Shown here: in pieces, positions 20,791 through 34,820 of the stretch
Layout: every line of letters starts with the position of its first letter
Numbering within the stretch: position 1 is the stretch's first letter
Assembly (NCBI GenBank): GCA_950295325.1
Contig: OX485803.1
Span: 4,216,001 to 4,280,000, forward strand
Direction: 5' to 3'
From: Polytrichum commune
Taxonomy: Eukaryota > Streptophyta > Polytrichopsida > Polytrichales > Polytrichaceae
Length of the DNA stretch: 64,000 nucleotides
Notes under the pieces: model-generated
What the model was told of the DNA's origin: nothing
Seen by the model: the letters and a program-made list of their open reading frames with translations, nothing else
The model's database searches: none
Made by a program: the position numbers and the translations under genes

Positions 20791-23040
20791 TAGTAGTATA
20801 CGCACTTATGATTCGGATTACATTCATGAATACGATTTGACTCTGAAGTTAGTTTCACAAACTTTGAGTAACCCCTAAAGCAAGGTGAAGGTTAAACTAG
20901 CTCAAGACACGTAGCAGATTACTCAATGTATAGGTTCAATCTACTTCTTATAAGTTTGTTGGGGTTGAAGGGCACAACATGGCTCTAACACATGCTTCAA
21001 TTTCACCATCAGGAAACACATAAACGCTTCTATCACTGGATGGTTTTTTTTTTTTTTTTTTTTTTTGTCTAAATGAAAAATGAATAACATATTATGGTAT
21101 ATTCACTTTTTGTTGATGCTTCATCCATAGATTCGATAATACAACACACATTGTGTTATGTAAATATGATTGGTAGAAGTTAAAGAACATGAATAACAAA
21201 GTGAATAGCACCCACATACCTTCCTTAGATCAATGGGTTTGGAATGAAGAGATGTGTACATACTATCATAGAACTACTACAAGCCACTATATGTCTAAAG
21301 ATAGCTACACATTCTTCAAGCCTCCTCGTAAACTTAAACCAAATTCGGGCTGAAAGTAATGAAAAAGTGAAGAATTTTATGACTCTTGGTTTTAGGACAA
21401 TCCATCCTTTATTTATGGGAAAGAGAGCATGTGCGAAGTTGCTCTCTGAACAATCATATGTGCCCGGGACTCATAACAATGGCACGCACATTTTTGCATG
21501 CCTTATATGTCGTATATCAAAGTGTAAGTGTTGTATTTTAAGCATTCATATGTATTCTTTATTTCCTAGGTTATCATTATTTTCAAACCAAGATATTGTG
21601 GAAAAAATCCTCGGTCCCCCCCCCCTATTTTCTAGAAGACTAAAGATCAAAGAAACAATAATTAACATCAATGATTTACACTAGCATGGATAAAAGAATT
21701 GGCACTTTACACTAGAGCTTGAGGGCCATGAAAGGACTAAGAAAGCTTGAATAGACGAAGAAATGTGTATATAACCCGTATATGACATTTCACAATTTCA
21801 CGACATGTTGTTTATTTTTAGATAATTGTATAGAAGCCCATGTGAATGAATAAAATTTTGTTTGAGAGTTCAGTTGCATTTGTCTTTACTTTGGGAGATG
21901 AACTTTGTGTTAATCTTATAAAAATTTGTAGCCTTAGGATGGAGTTTGGGGTGAAGGACATTAAGATTATGTATGCGCAACTTTGCTAGAATACATGAAA
22001 GTAAATGGTGGTTGGTAGTAACCTTTGTGTCTTCTTCATAGCATTGTAGGCTATTTGCATGAGGTTGGAGGCATGTTTGTGTCTTGTTGTAGTGATTTTT
22101 GTTGAATATCCATAGCCCATCTCAATTTTTGTTGTTGTTCAATGTGTGTAGTTCTTCTATGATAGTTGAAAAGCTCAAGCATGTGGTGACACCACAACCA
22201 CACATGTACAATTTGTTGTCTTTCAAAAATCTGGGTGGAAATTATTTTTTTATGAAATATACGTACCAATAATCCGAAAACATCACATTTATAATAAAAA
22301 CGACACCCACATGTAAAGCCAACTTTGAGATTATAAATTAAAAATAGTCCCAAAATAGTCCCCCTTAAAACATGATTACCCCCCCCCCCCTCTTTAACAA
22401 AAAAGACCTTTTGCTCACACGTGGGTCAAACGATTTGCAAAGGCCCTCGTTGTCACATGGTCACAACCCTTGACCATAGTGTGTAAAGTAATACATAAAG
22501 GATTCAACAAACATGCACTTCCAATAACTATGACTAAAGAAAAAGAAGTCCAATTTTTTCGTCTGATGTTCGCGAACACTTTATCATAGATTTGCCTAGT
22601 GCAACACAAAGATTGTTGTGTAAACTCAATCAATCGGTAGAAGTTGGAGAACATGAAGAATGAAGCGAATATTTAACACCCACACACCTTCCTTAGAAGA
22701 CAAACCAAGCCGAATGAAGCTCTCGTGCATTTCGGCGCGGATGGGGCAGCAAACCGCGAATCCGGTGTCCTTCATATAAACAAGTGACTTCCTTGCAGTT
22801 GAGATTGGTACAGTTCCTCTGCTCACACAAATACAAAATTATTAGAGTCTCAAATAAACCACCCCATTATATTCGCAGCGAGTCTCTCTGTCTCTCTCTC
22901 TCTCTCTCTCAATTACTCGTGCGTTATATACTATATGCCTCCTAAGATACCCCGCCTGCTAGGGCCTCCTAGACGCCTACTAAACTTAACATGCAAATTC
23001 TTTAGTTAACTTATCATAGAAGTAAGTAACGCCTCCCTCA
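20791..23040. other. Intergenic, AT-rich
   Basis: No gene. A T24 run lies at 21043-21066. Related short words (GGTAGAAGTT.AAGAACATGAA and CACCCACA(T/C)ACCTTCCTTAGA) occur at 21172-21230 and 22633-22695, so these flank copies of another decayed repeat. A (TC)n tract of modest length sits near 22880-22910, and a C run is at 22380-22391. Confidence 0.45.
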
Positions 23041-24990
23041 ATGGGTGGAGGGCCCGTTATGTTGCATCTTTTGTTTCCAAATAAAAAAAGGTTATGTCTG
23101 AAAAGCCGGGGGGGCTTTAGAGCACTGGTGACATTCGTTCCTCCCCATCAAGGGAATTGTGTGAAGAATATGCAACAAAAGTGTTGGTTGCCGGAACCAT
23201 TTCTCCATTGCTTTGGAGAATCTGCTTGTACTTTGCTCGGACAAGGCTGCCAGATCGCACACTGCTAATAATGCCTAAGTTACTGCTGCTTTCCGTAGAC
23301 AGTGCTAAACCCCAACACCCGAAATTCTTGCACAATAACCACATTATTGATTTCGAAGATTGTTCACCACCGTAACTCCTCCTAAATGCGGCCCAAGAGA
23401 GGTCACCTGTAAACCCACTTTGGACTTAATCAAGGTAATGGATGGGAGGAGGAGCTTGAATTAGAGTTCGGGAAGTTTTGGAAGCCTTAGTGGCTAATTG
23501 CCGGTAGTTGCTACGAAGGGTCGGATTTTTCCCAATTTACATCGGCAAGAGCCGGTCTTTTGTAAAATCAATCGGCCAATTGCCTATATTTTCATGTTTT
23601 CATTGGCCAATATCCGATTAAATGGACTTCATATCGGCACTAATTGTTTAAAAAATGTATGAAAAGTTATTAGAAATCATTTCTTAGTACAAAATCTTGA
23701 ATATTAAGTGAAAAGAAAGGCATGTTCAAAACTTTAAATTTGAAGAGTTAATATCCTTGGCAGGAATTGAACCTAGCAATGCTTTCACCGCTTGAAGGCC
23801 AAGGGTCCCCCAATTCTTCATAGAAGCAATTGGATTTGGTCATGGAAAGGTTGCATAATTCAAAAAGTTTAAGGTTTAGGGTACTTCCTCAAGTGCATCA
23901 TCAGATGCCCCAGACAAATAGCGCTCTAGATGCTTCTAGTTGAAATCCGGTAACTCACAAGAAGAATCGGCTACATTTCCGGGACATTTTCTGGTCCATC
24001 GGCTAATTGCCGGAGGATTGAAATTACAATCGGATTGCCATCCGATGGTTGGAAATTTGGACCAGCCATGAGGGGAAATCCATCAGCTGATAATGAACTA
24101 GCCGTCGGTTTTCCCCGAACATAGGCTTGAATGGATCGACGCCAATTTTGGATCAAAGCTACCACCCTAAAAGCTTGCATGATAAAGTAGTTATCCATAA
24201 AGTCCTTCGAAGAGGGATGGATGGACGAAACTGTGGGTTTTGATCCTTCTTTGAGGAAACAATAATCCTATCGAGAGCTCGTTAGCTCATCATGCATTGG
24301 AGCTTATTTTGAAAGTTGGGTGAAACTCTTTGGACTTCCTCTTGCCATGCCAATCTTTTTGAGAGAAAAATATGATATATATGCATGTGGGACCCGCCAT
24401 CTTAAATCCCATATTTACCTATGCAAGGCTAGCTTGGCCTGCCCATCTCAGTAGGAGAAGCTATACATCCGCTTTTTAATAGCCCAACACCACTACTTGA
24501 GTACGGCTTTATGCATAAGCTCTCCAACTCATGTTTCAGCCAACTCAACATGAGTTTAATGTCAAGACTTTACAAATAACTTTGATCGGTACATCTTGAT
24601 TCCAAGAATGTCCACCACCCTAACTACTAAGTGCCCAAAGAGGACACCGTCTAAAATCATTTTGGACTTTGAGGTCATGGATGGGAGCATGAACTTGAAT
24701 GGATTGAGACAATTTTTGGGACCATGTATGGGGAATGACTTCTTCATCGTGAGATTCTTCGCGATTGGGGATTTATTTGAAGAATATGCAATATTTGGTT
24801 GTTGAAAGCATTATCTAGTGCTTGATATTTGATTGTATGTTCATGGACGTTGAGATACAACTACTAATAATGCCCAATTTAATGTTGCTTTTGTAGAACA
24901 GATGATGCTAACAACAACACCCTGAAATTTTGCAAAATAAGTACACCTTAGTTTTGAGATATTGTTGTTACAACCCCTACATATGATTCA
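23041..24990. repeat. Related segments A and B in permuted order
   Basis: At 23150-23350 (B) and 23360-23480 (A) the order is B then A. At 24596-24710 (A) and 24775-24965 (B) the order is A then B. Segment A is marked by CCACC.TAACT, CCAAGAG/CCAAAGAG, TTTTGGACTT and ATGGATGGGAG. Segment B is marked by GAAGAATATGCAA, CTAATAATGCC and AATTTTGCAAAATAA-type words. Between them, about 23490-24110 is rich in CGGCTAATTGCCGG-like palindromic words. The arrangement fits two partial copies of a tandem [A-B] unit. Element type unknown. Confidence 0.45.
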
Positions 24991-27900
24991 TAATATATGA
25001 GATAAAATTCCATAGCTTAAAGGCACATAGTTTTGTGATAATTTTAACAAGATATGAAATCCTGAATTATATTATTGTGATCCTTACCTTATGAGTTTTG
25101 AACAAATTCTCATCAACCAGATCTATGAAACTCGTGTAGATTTTGAACATTATTATCACCTCCGTATGAATCATCCACAACTTCGTGGAAAGGTGGAATG
25201 CTTTCAAAACTTTAGAATAACAAAATTCTAACATCTCTACGAAGGCCAAAAAAGTTGCTTGGGTATTTAAGAGTTAGCGTCCGGCTTCCATGTTGGTGTT
25301 GAGCTATCTACTAGAAAAATGGTCAAAACCCTTACAACTTTTATATAAAACATACAAGTACTTGTGCCATATGATTAAAAAATCTACCAAAAGTCAATAT
25401 GGCACATTGTTTATTTCAATTTTAAAAAACAATTTATTTTTTCCTTGGGTTTCTATCGATTTATGGCTTGTTCACCAATATTCAATAGGTGTTCACGTGG
25501 CACATGAATTTAGGTGTTTGATTTAGGTGCAAAGCCCTCCCTTTTATACAAGTCAAGATGGAGTAGTGTGGAGTAGTGTCCATAATCCATGTGGGACATG
25601 TAAAGTTGAATTAAAGCCCCAACATTGCTCTTGTATGTATTTGTTCATATCTTTTCATCACAACTTCAAATTGTAAAATTCTTGTTGGAGATGGGACTAT
25701 GTTAGATTGTCCAGTTTCTTTTGGTTCAATACAACCCTCAAAAGAATACTTCTCCTTCATAAGGAATTAGCCTATTAGACCATCAAGCGGATTATTAGCC
25801 TCTATCTCATAGAGGCTACCACACTCTACCACTCTAGGGAACTAGCAGGTTAATTTGACACCACCCAAATGCATTTTTAGTCCCATAAGCATGTCAGCTT
25901 CCTGGGCTCTAAAATCAATTTCATGTTCATTTCAAAGCATATTTCTCCTTCGAACCCTCTATACCTATTGGAAAAACTTGTCCATGTTTGTTTATATTTT
26001 TTTCATAACAACTTCAAGTCACAATCTTTTTGTTGGAAGTGGTACTTTGTTTGATTGTCTACATTTTTGTAGTTTAAGACAACTCCAAACTCTAAATTAT
26101 TCTTTGCACATTTTAAGTTGAGAAAATTTGTTCATAAGATTTTCCATCTTCAACCCTCCTACACCTTTTGAAATAGCTTGTTGAAATTTGTTCATGTATC
26201 AAAGGGGTGGACTCTTCATTGGAACCTATATAACATGCAAACCCCCTATATATGAGACTTTTATAAAGAAAACCAAATTTATACGTACTAACAACATGCT
26301 AGGAAATGGACTCCTATATCTACACTAAGATTTCCAATTTAATGTTATAAATGCCTCCACTACATATACAAATTTTAAATCACTTTCACATATTAATGAG
26401 AAAGTCATTGAACATTTTATCATCCATAGCATGTAACTCACAATTGCATCAAACAAATACAGACAAGAGCACGATAACTTAGCCACAATCTGGAGAGCAA
26501 AATTTAAGGGAGCCCATGAGCACTCCAAGAGCCTCCACTCTGTAAAAAACTAGAACTCAAATGCAAACCTTAACAAGAATGGACAAGGTAGTTGTTGAGG
26601 ACTACTACCATATAACAACAAGGAATGAAAACGTGGATCCGACGAAACTAACACATTTGCTATCCATTTTTCTCTAAACCTTTGGGCCCTTTTTGTACAT
26701 CTGCCTTTTCTTCCAAATTCTTAATAGCCCCTTTTAATGTACACACTAGAGACAAGCAATGCCTCTCCCTTATGTATATTATGCACACTAATACCTCAAA
26801 TAATACCCCTTCTTACACTCACGTTAGTTCGTACGCGGTATGAAGAGTTCACCCACATGGATGAATATCCTTTGCACACAAACACACAAAACATCAGCAC
26901 CACAAACAACCACGGCATCATGTACATAAAAACATGCATTATTTACAACAACTAAGGAAGGCCCAAAGAGGCACATCATATACAAGCTTTAATAATCCTT
27001 TGAAGGCTTCGTTTATACTGCCTTTCACTAACCTCTCACGTGAGCTATGGCAATAAAAGGCACTACTACGTGTATACTAAGCTCATAGTTGCCCTCCACC
27101 GCCTTCCTTCAAGGGAAATGCCTATTAGTAGAGGCCATTTATAGTAGCACCAACCATCGCCTTCCATAATGGCGGCTATGCAAAGTTGGCCACGTAGTAA
27201 CATGTAGACTCGTTTTGTGTGGACTGTTGGCATGCCCACTCATTTTGTGACTTAACCAAGGTTGAGGCATCTATAACTGATAACAACAAAAGAGTTTGCA
27301 TTTGTTTAGAAAGAGTAGTAACCGGGAATTGTTTTTCTTGTGAAGAGAAATAAAATTTAAGGAAAATGCATTAAAAAAAAAACCTTTTCATGAATATGCA
27401 AATTGCTACAAAATTTGAAATGGTAAAGTTCAGGGTAACACACAATCAATCTATATGTTAACCCCACAACCGCTCCTCTAAAATGCTAATCCTTGATTAC
27501 TACAACCGTCAAATTTCTTATGAAAGTAATCGATCACAAGCCGCCGCCACATAAACCTTATCTCTATTTACCTCAGATCTCATCCATGTTGGCATTACAA
27601 TTACCATTGTGAACGGTTGAACGGACATGGTTGACTACAAATGCCTCAACCTCAAACGAAACCACTTCCCCGCCAATGAAGAACAAGAAAACGGTAGAAC
27701 CGTGAGGCTCTGTCCTTTACTATGAAAGACTACAATTATAGTTGTCCACTTTGCTCATGCCAATCCATGGTTATTTACTATACCAAACCTTTCTTGGATT
27801 TTGTGCACCTTCTTCTCAAATGCAGGTCAAGGATTTTGATATCACCCGAAATTTTTAGAATATATATACACATACACATATATAATTATAGTTAACATCC

Positions 27901-28847
27901 ACATTAAATAAAGTGGACCAAAAATAACAAGAACAAGTAACATCCAAGTGCGAACGCAAAGTGGTTAGGAAATTTGCTCTTCAAACGAAGAAATTGATGC
28001 ATAGTCTTTGTCCTACAGACATAGCCAATAAATCCAAATGACTTGGCCTCTCTTGGCTAACCAAGCGAACAAAACACACTACTTCCTTCATTCACATTGC
28101 CAAACATCAATTATGTTCAAACAATGCAACCAACACACTACATAGTGGTACGACGTATGCATACTTTCTTCTTCTTCTTCTTCTTCTCCTCCTCCTCCTC
28201 TTTCTTCTTATTGTTATTATTATGAGGATGTACAGCTGGGGTATTAGTAAGGGGTTGGCGGGGAGGCTCCGGCGACGCAGGTGTGAACGGAGGCGCGTAT
28301 AGAATCTTACCATGTCCCAAGTTGGCCGTTCTAAATTTGTCTGTGCAAGGAAAACGCTTTCTAATTAACTAGCTACCGGCCTTCGCGTGGAGTCAAGTCG
28401 AGCATGTTAGGTTATTGGTCAAGGCATGAGGGAGGGAGGGAAGGAAGGAAGGGAACTTATTGGGGGTTGGGTGGGTACATGAGGCCCGAGAGCATCAGCT
28501 CCTCCATCATTGGCTGGTAACAAGTCCCTACAAGCTGACCCTTTCCCCTTCAAACCGGCCCGAGGTGGGAAGCCCCACCCTCGGCCCCAACTTTGGAGCT
28601 TAGCCCTTGTCGCCTTGTGCCCGCAATTTGAGGCGTCCGGAGGAGTGGAGTTGTATGGGTGGACGTGTAAGGTAGGGGGAGCGCCGGGGGGGGGGGGGGG
28701 GTGCTCAAACCAACACCTTCACATCTTGCATAATATGTACATATTGCTATTGAAAATGTTCACCGAGTGGAACACAGCCCACCTAACGGTTTTGGGTGAC
28801 AACACAGTTTTCATCCCATGAAAACTTGTGTTTATTTGAGTATTGGG

Positions 28848-28881
<34 letters not shown>

Positions 28882-30994
28882 GGTTCTGTTTTTTTCCTAC
28901 CTAGAAGGATATTAAATAAAGAAGTGAATAAAATGGTTCATATGGTCACCACATGTATGTCGAATATCTTGGCTTCTTGGTTTAACCTTATAGGGTTGAG
29001 GGGCTTGAAGGAGAAGGCTAGGCTCCGACCTTTGTCAACACTTGACTCTAGTCCTACAATTGATATACGGTGAGTGTACCTATTTTAAGGACATGTTTTG
29101 GATGCCAACATATGTCGAGGTTTGACAACAAAAGCACGTTCGGACAAAATTAAACGTGGAATTGAGCATGACAACTTAGCCTGCTATGTTTGGAGGAAAT
29201 GTGACAACTTTATGAAATCTTCAAGTTAAAGTCGTAGATGACTTATAGTGTTTCCCAATTTGACATGTACACCCCAGATTTGGGCAGTATCTATTATATA
29301 TGTTTAGGATTCATTATAGGTCAATGTTCATGGTACGTGCACTCTCTTTATATGGTTGCAAGGGGAGTTGTAGTTTGGTTGACAAAGTACATACATATTT
29401 GCAAAGCCAACAGAGCCTTTTGCGATACATGCCCAAACACAAACCATCGTTGAGGATATTTCCTTTGTTTGAGTTTTGGTCATTAATTATCATACATTGG
29501 GAAATTTGAAACAACAAGAACGCATTGACGTTCACACAATTACCGTTTCAAAGTTCCCAAAAATGTTGGTCAAGGATAGTAGGGTGGGCCACATGCAACT
29601 AAGTGTGGGAACCACGGTGGGGGTTGAAGGTGAGGGTGGAGGGGCTGGTGGTGGGTTGACATCAAGTTTAGGGGGAAGGCTCAAAAGGAGGGGGCGTTGC
29701 ATGTGGGATCTAGGTTTAGGAGTTGAGTGAGTTTGATTATTGTTGTTGTTGTTGTTGTTATGATTATTATTAAATTATTAAATTATTTTAATTCTATTAT
29801 AAAAATGATGAAATTAAATTGAAATCTTTCTTTCTTCTTAATTGATTATACTCAACATACAGGTGTCATTTTACATTTTCGTTGTATTGAAACCTTCTTC
29901 AAGTTTTTTGTGACCACCCTACCCAACTACATACCCCAAACCATCTATGTAGCATGGGGTCGTGGATGAAACATGCAGAAGCCCAACTGAAAGATAAGTA
30001 AGAGATGGTGTAAGGAGGCAAAACAAGGGATAGACTATGAACTCCCTAAAACAACTACATGTCATAATTCTAGGTAGGTCTTCAAATTTCAAGTATGACC
30101 AATTCGTATGTCATATGCATGGGTGCAACAGAACCGAAGATAGTCATCTTACATGTGGCAATGACTTTTTGTGGTATATTTGGTGAGATACACCACTCCA
30201 CAAACTTGCATGATTCAACTGGATGGAATGCACATGCATTAGTTAGGGTTTGATAACTTTCTGGTTTGGAGCACACGCAACGAGAATGGTGGGTTCCGGA
30301 TGCATAGTTTATAGGCATATTATCTTAAGTTTATATATTTAACCAAAACCACCATTGACTTGAGATCAACACATGGAATTCTTGTGCATATACTAGGTGC
30401 AGGTTGAGTACAAGGATACATGCCACATGAACATATGATATAGTTGTTGATTTTAGGTCATCTACAATCAATAACTATAGACCCTTCCAAACTTTCACTC
30501 ACGCTATCTCCAACCAAGCATCCATTACTGCGTTGCGTAAACTTGCAAATTGAGCACAACTGTAAAAATGTAAGTTTATAAGACAAAATTTGTTGTTCAA
30601 CACTTATTTTTTTGGTTGATGTAGGTGTGATTACCATATGTCAACATGGAGAGTCATGTGTATGTATCCAAAAACTTGCGTGACTTCCAAGTCAATCTCT
30701 CCCCCCTTAAAATTATGAGTCACTGTCAATTAAGCCTACAATATGACTCCAAAGTACATTAGTTTGACCACGGCAGTCTTCAAATGTGTGAGTACAAATA
30801 TACGGAGACCACATCAGTCGGGCTATGAGCTTGAGTTCTAGTAGAAATAGAGTGACCAAAACCAACATGACCTTGAAGACTCAAAGAGTAGAAGAGGTTG
30901 TAATTTCCTAGAACATTGGTGGCACTAGCAAAGGGCGGTACACTATATAGTCCTATAGTATGAGAGTGGGTGGAGAGTTTGCGTGGGAAATAAT
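24991..30994. other. Intergenic, AT-rich, with a duplicated block and microsatellites
   Basis: No gene is supported. A diverged direct repeat occurs at about 25620-25760 and 25980-26115 (CTTTTCATCACAACTTCAA versus TTTTTCATAACAACTTCAA, and GTTGGA.GTGG.ACT). Microsatellites include CTT/CTC at 28167-28210, GGAG/GGAA at 28430-28452, poly-G at 28685-28702, (GA)n at 28847-28874 and (GTT)n at about 29738-29760. Confidence 0.45.
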
Positions 30995-33140
30995 TAGCAT
31001 GGGCCACACTATTTTTCTAGTCAAGGTGGGATGTTACGTGGGTCCAAGACGTCCCCGGGTCTTCGTATGAGTCTTCGCGAAGACTTTCGACCAATACGTT
31101 GAGTGTTAGTTATAGGACAAAAGTTAGCACAAAATAAAATAACTTCTCACATCGATTCTCTAGAGAACATACTATGGAATGCGGGCCACACCAAAAATTT
31201 ACTATAAATTTAGCATGGGTTGGAAATAAATGTGATCCTTGTGGATTGTCGTTATGAAAATTAGCTTGATTTCTAGAAAATGGTTACAGCCCACAAAATA
31301 TAGGACTACTTTAATGTAATGATATGTAGTAGTGGTCATGATGTTGGTTCACAAGCCCTTTCCTCAATAAGTTACTTGGTGTGTTCTTTCCTCCACAAGT
31401 GAGGACTCCTCTTCTCGAGTACTTGGAATAGGAAGAAGCCTAATTAATTGGTCAATGTAGTGAGATCCACCACGTTTTAGAGAACAATGTGCAGGAATCA
31501 AATCATGTAATCGGGGAACTCCATACTAAGTGGGAAGTTTACATTCGTATTCACTTAACGGAATAAAAAATGTGCAAGAAGGTTCCACTTTGAAGAATAA
31601 TTTTTTGAGTCACCATGTCGCATAAACCGTATTGGAGAAAAATCAAATATGTTTGGGTGTAGAGTGTGTGTCTTCCTATGTCTCATAATCTCATGTATCA
31701 AGGGTCTTGATACTAGGTGCATAAGTGTGGGGCCACTCTCATGTTTGCATCAAGAATTAGTGTGAGTGTCACCCGCTTTATAGTGGCTTTTAAAACATTA
31801 TTACGGAGATTCATGGCATTGTTCATGGCCACTAAACGGGTTACATGGTCTATGATTAACATAGTCCATGAAGATGGATCTAGAATCTACTATCTTTATA
31901 CATCGTAAATTCATCAAATGATTGGGAGCGTGTGATAAGACCATGCGATACCCATAATGGATTAATCAACCAAATGCATAAGTTTACTAAAGCACGTAAA
32001 GTACCGTCATTAGTGTAGCTAAAAACTTAGTCCCCAAAGCCCTTCCAAGAGGCACCAAACATGGAGTTTCATGTTATATTTGGAGGGCTTTGATATTGGA
32101 AACCCCTTCAAGAATATGGTGTTCGAGCTAATTTTAAAATTTAGTCAAAACTCCCACGGGCACATTCCTTAGTGGGACAAACTTTCAAGACATTTTTGAG
32201 TTTACATTCTCTAGACATTCTCTAGACATTTTCAAGACATTCTCTAGATGTTAACTAGAGGACTGAGTAAATAAACCTAGATCGTTTGCATTAACATGTT
32301 CACCCATTATCAACTAATGATGAAATTAGGCATGCATGAACCCCCCCCCCATGATTTTTAAATAAGCTTGCAGTCTCAAGACTTAGAAAACTTCTCAAAT
32401 GTTTCCACCTTATGACTTTGTAGTATTCAAAATTTAGTACATGCGCCAAACTATCATGCACGGTTGAACCTACACTATTAAAAGGAGGAGGAGAGGGGAG
32501 GAGAGAAGGAACTCACACATGTTTCAAAATGCCTTGGTGGCCAAGGTTGAAGAAACGATTGGCCTTGTCGTGCCTTACCTTGGGAGGCTTGTTGCCGACA
32601 TTAATGCCCTTTTTGGGTAAATAAGGTTCATTTTTCACATGACGCATTCTTCATTCCTAACCCTCTACATAGGGTAAGGTTTTTGTAGCCTATCATGGGG
32701 GAACATGAAAATGTCGAGAAACATTATATAGCTTGAGCATTTCTATATTTACCCAAATTGACAATGATGTTTATTCTAGTGAGATCCAATGGAATTGAAT
32801 TAAGAACAAAATTGGCAGGGGTAGGGTTTTACCTCATCCTCCTAGTACACAAAATGCTTTGATTTGTGTGGGTCACAATAAATTTCTAGAACCCACAAAA
32901 ATTCTCATATTGACAATTTATGTGGACCATATCAAATGTTTTTGTAGGATATTTAGATGGGTGAAGTTTAATTTATTCTGTTTTTTGTGTAAGGGGACTA
33001 TTTTATTTTAAACGAGGTGTTGGTGGGAAGTCTCAAGGAAGACCGAGGCGAAGACCCCGAGTCTTAGACCCACATTATCTCCTTGACTTGACAATTGATG
33101 TGGCCCAAGTTGATTTTCCACCCACACTAATAGGACTATT
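30995..33140. repeat. Large, diverged inverted repeat, arms about 100-130 bp
   Basis: The left arm (about 30995-31100) contains GGGCCACA, GTCAAGG, GTGGGTC, AAGAC, GGGTCTTCG and ending AAGACTTTCGACCA. The right arm (about 33005-33140), read on the minus strand, has the same words in order: GGGCCACA, GTCAAGG, GTGGGTC, AAGAC, GGGTCTTCG and GAGACTTCCCACCA. About 2 kb of non-coding sequence lies between. It could be a decayed foldback transposon or two inverted copies of one repeat. Short (CATTCTCTAGA)n repeats lie inside at 32205-32252. Confidence 0.5.
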
Positions 33141-33752
33141 TAGGGCCACTTCACACACGTGACTGAATACCCATGAACATTGCATTCTAAGATCTCTTAT
33201 TGGTTAGAAAGGCCAAGACCGTCCAAGTTCACTTCACACTACAAGGTGAAGGCCTAACTGCCCAAAGAAATTACCATGAATGTAAAGACTGCACGGTTCT
33301 TACATGACAGACTATGGATAATGTTTCACGATCTACTAGAATTTGCATGAGGCCTACCTTCAAGATGTAGGCCTGACGCAAGTTCCAAAAAGCCATGTCA
33401 ATTAATCAATTGTAAATTTATGGCAACTCATGATACAACCTTTGGATAAGAATCAAGGGCCCTCACAATTACACAGTCACGCCCCTTGGCTTGTTTGCAA
33501 AGTGGCCCTTAGTGTAGTAATAGTAATAGTTGTAGCTTTCTTCTTCTTCTTCTTCTTAATTTTTTATTGGTCTGATACAAATCGAAAACACAGATCAGTT
33601 GCAAGAAGAATTGATATTTTAAATCCTTTCTACATGAAACATTTGACACTCAAATGGCACAGCTCGGACTTGGAATTTTGCAAACTTGAGAAAGGAATTA
33701 TTCTAAAATATATGCGAGTAAGTGATGGGCAATCATGTATTACTCTGTTCAT
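33141..33752. other. Intergenic, no gene seen
   Basis: A frame at 33430-33804 is partly encoded by a CTT microsatellite (33538-33558) and has no family resemblance. Nothing else stands out. Confidence 0.4.
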
Positions 33753-34820
33753 GGTATTTAGTGTCATGTGCACTATTTGCAAAGGGCCTAAACTAGATGC
33801 CTAGAGGTCTCAAAAGAGTCATGTATGCTAATTGCTAATATGATATTATTCGTTAACATACATAACTTTTAAAGTGTATAATTACTTACATTATGACATT
33901 TAGGGTAACACATTGAGATACTTGAGATGATAGTTGTATGTTTTAGTTTACGAGGAGAAGATATCATTGGCCACACTAATGGCAAGTGTTACGTGTTTAC
34001 ATTTTAGTATGCAAGGAGATGATATTCTTGAGCATATTGATGTCAAGTGTCATTTGTGTACACTTCTAGTCAACTTGTAGATCATTGTGTAACACATACA
34101 TACACCTCCTAGTATTATTGAACATACACATGTCAAGACATTAGCAAATGCACTTGATTGAGAAATGTTGCCGGGTGACACTAATGGTGAAGTTGTTGGT
34201 ATTATTGTAACCTAGGATACGCCTCAAAATAGGGTAAGTGATATTATTACGCATGTGATGCTAAATGACATAAACGGTGTACCTACATTGTTTACGGTAT
34301 TTAGTGTCACATAAACTATTTGCAAAGGGCCTAGACAGAGGTTTCGAAGTGGCACGTCCGTTGATTGCCAATATGATACTATCTGTCAACATAAATAAAT
34401 TTTTTTAAGTGAAAGATTATCTATATTATGACATTTAGCGTGACACATTGGGATACTTGAGATGATAATTTTGCGTATTAGTATCCAAGGAGAAAATATT
34501 ATTGAGCATGCTCATGGCGTGTGTCATGTGTAAGCAAGAGGAAGATATTCTTGAGCATACTAATGCCAAGTGCCATTTGTGCACACTTTAATCAACTTGT
34601 AGCCCATTGTGTAAATAGGCATACACCTCATAACACCATAGAACATACTCATGCCAATATTAGTAAGCGCACCTAAACGCCAAGTGTCATGAGATGACAC
34701 TAATGACGAAGGTTGTTGGTCATTAGTGTGACTTAGCATATGCTTCAAAATAATAAGGTAAGTGGCACTATTACGCATGTGACAGTAAAATACCATAACT
34801 AAATGGTGGACTACTAGAAG
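33753..34820. repeat. Tandem direct duplication, unit about 543 bp
   Basis: Copy 1 spans 33753-34295 and copy 2 spans 34296-about 34820. Both start GGTATTTAGTGTCA, then CTATTTGCAAAGGGCCTA, TATGACATTTAG.GT, GATACTTGAGATGATA, TATTCTTGAGCATA, CAACTTGTAG, GGTAAGTG and ATTACGCATGTGA. Identity is perhaps 75-80%. There is no coding capacity. The junction is seamless, as expected of unequal crossover. Confidence 0.8.

Noticed and set aside
28107-28320. Short minus-strand ORFs with Lys/Arg/Glu runs
   Set aside because: Encoded by CTT/CTC microsatellite.
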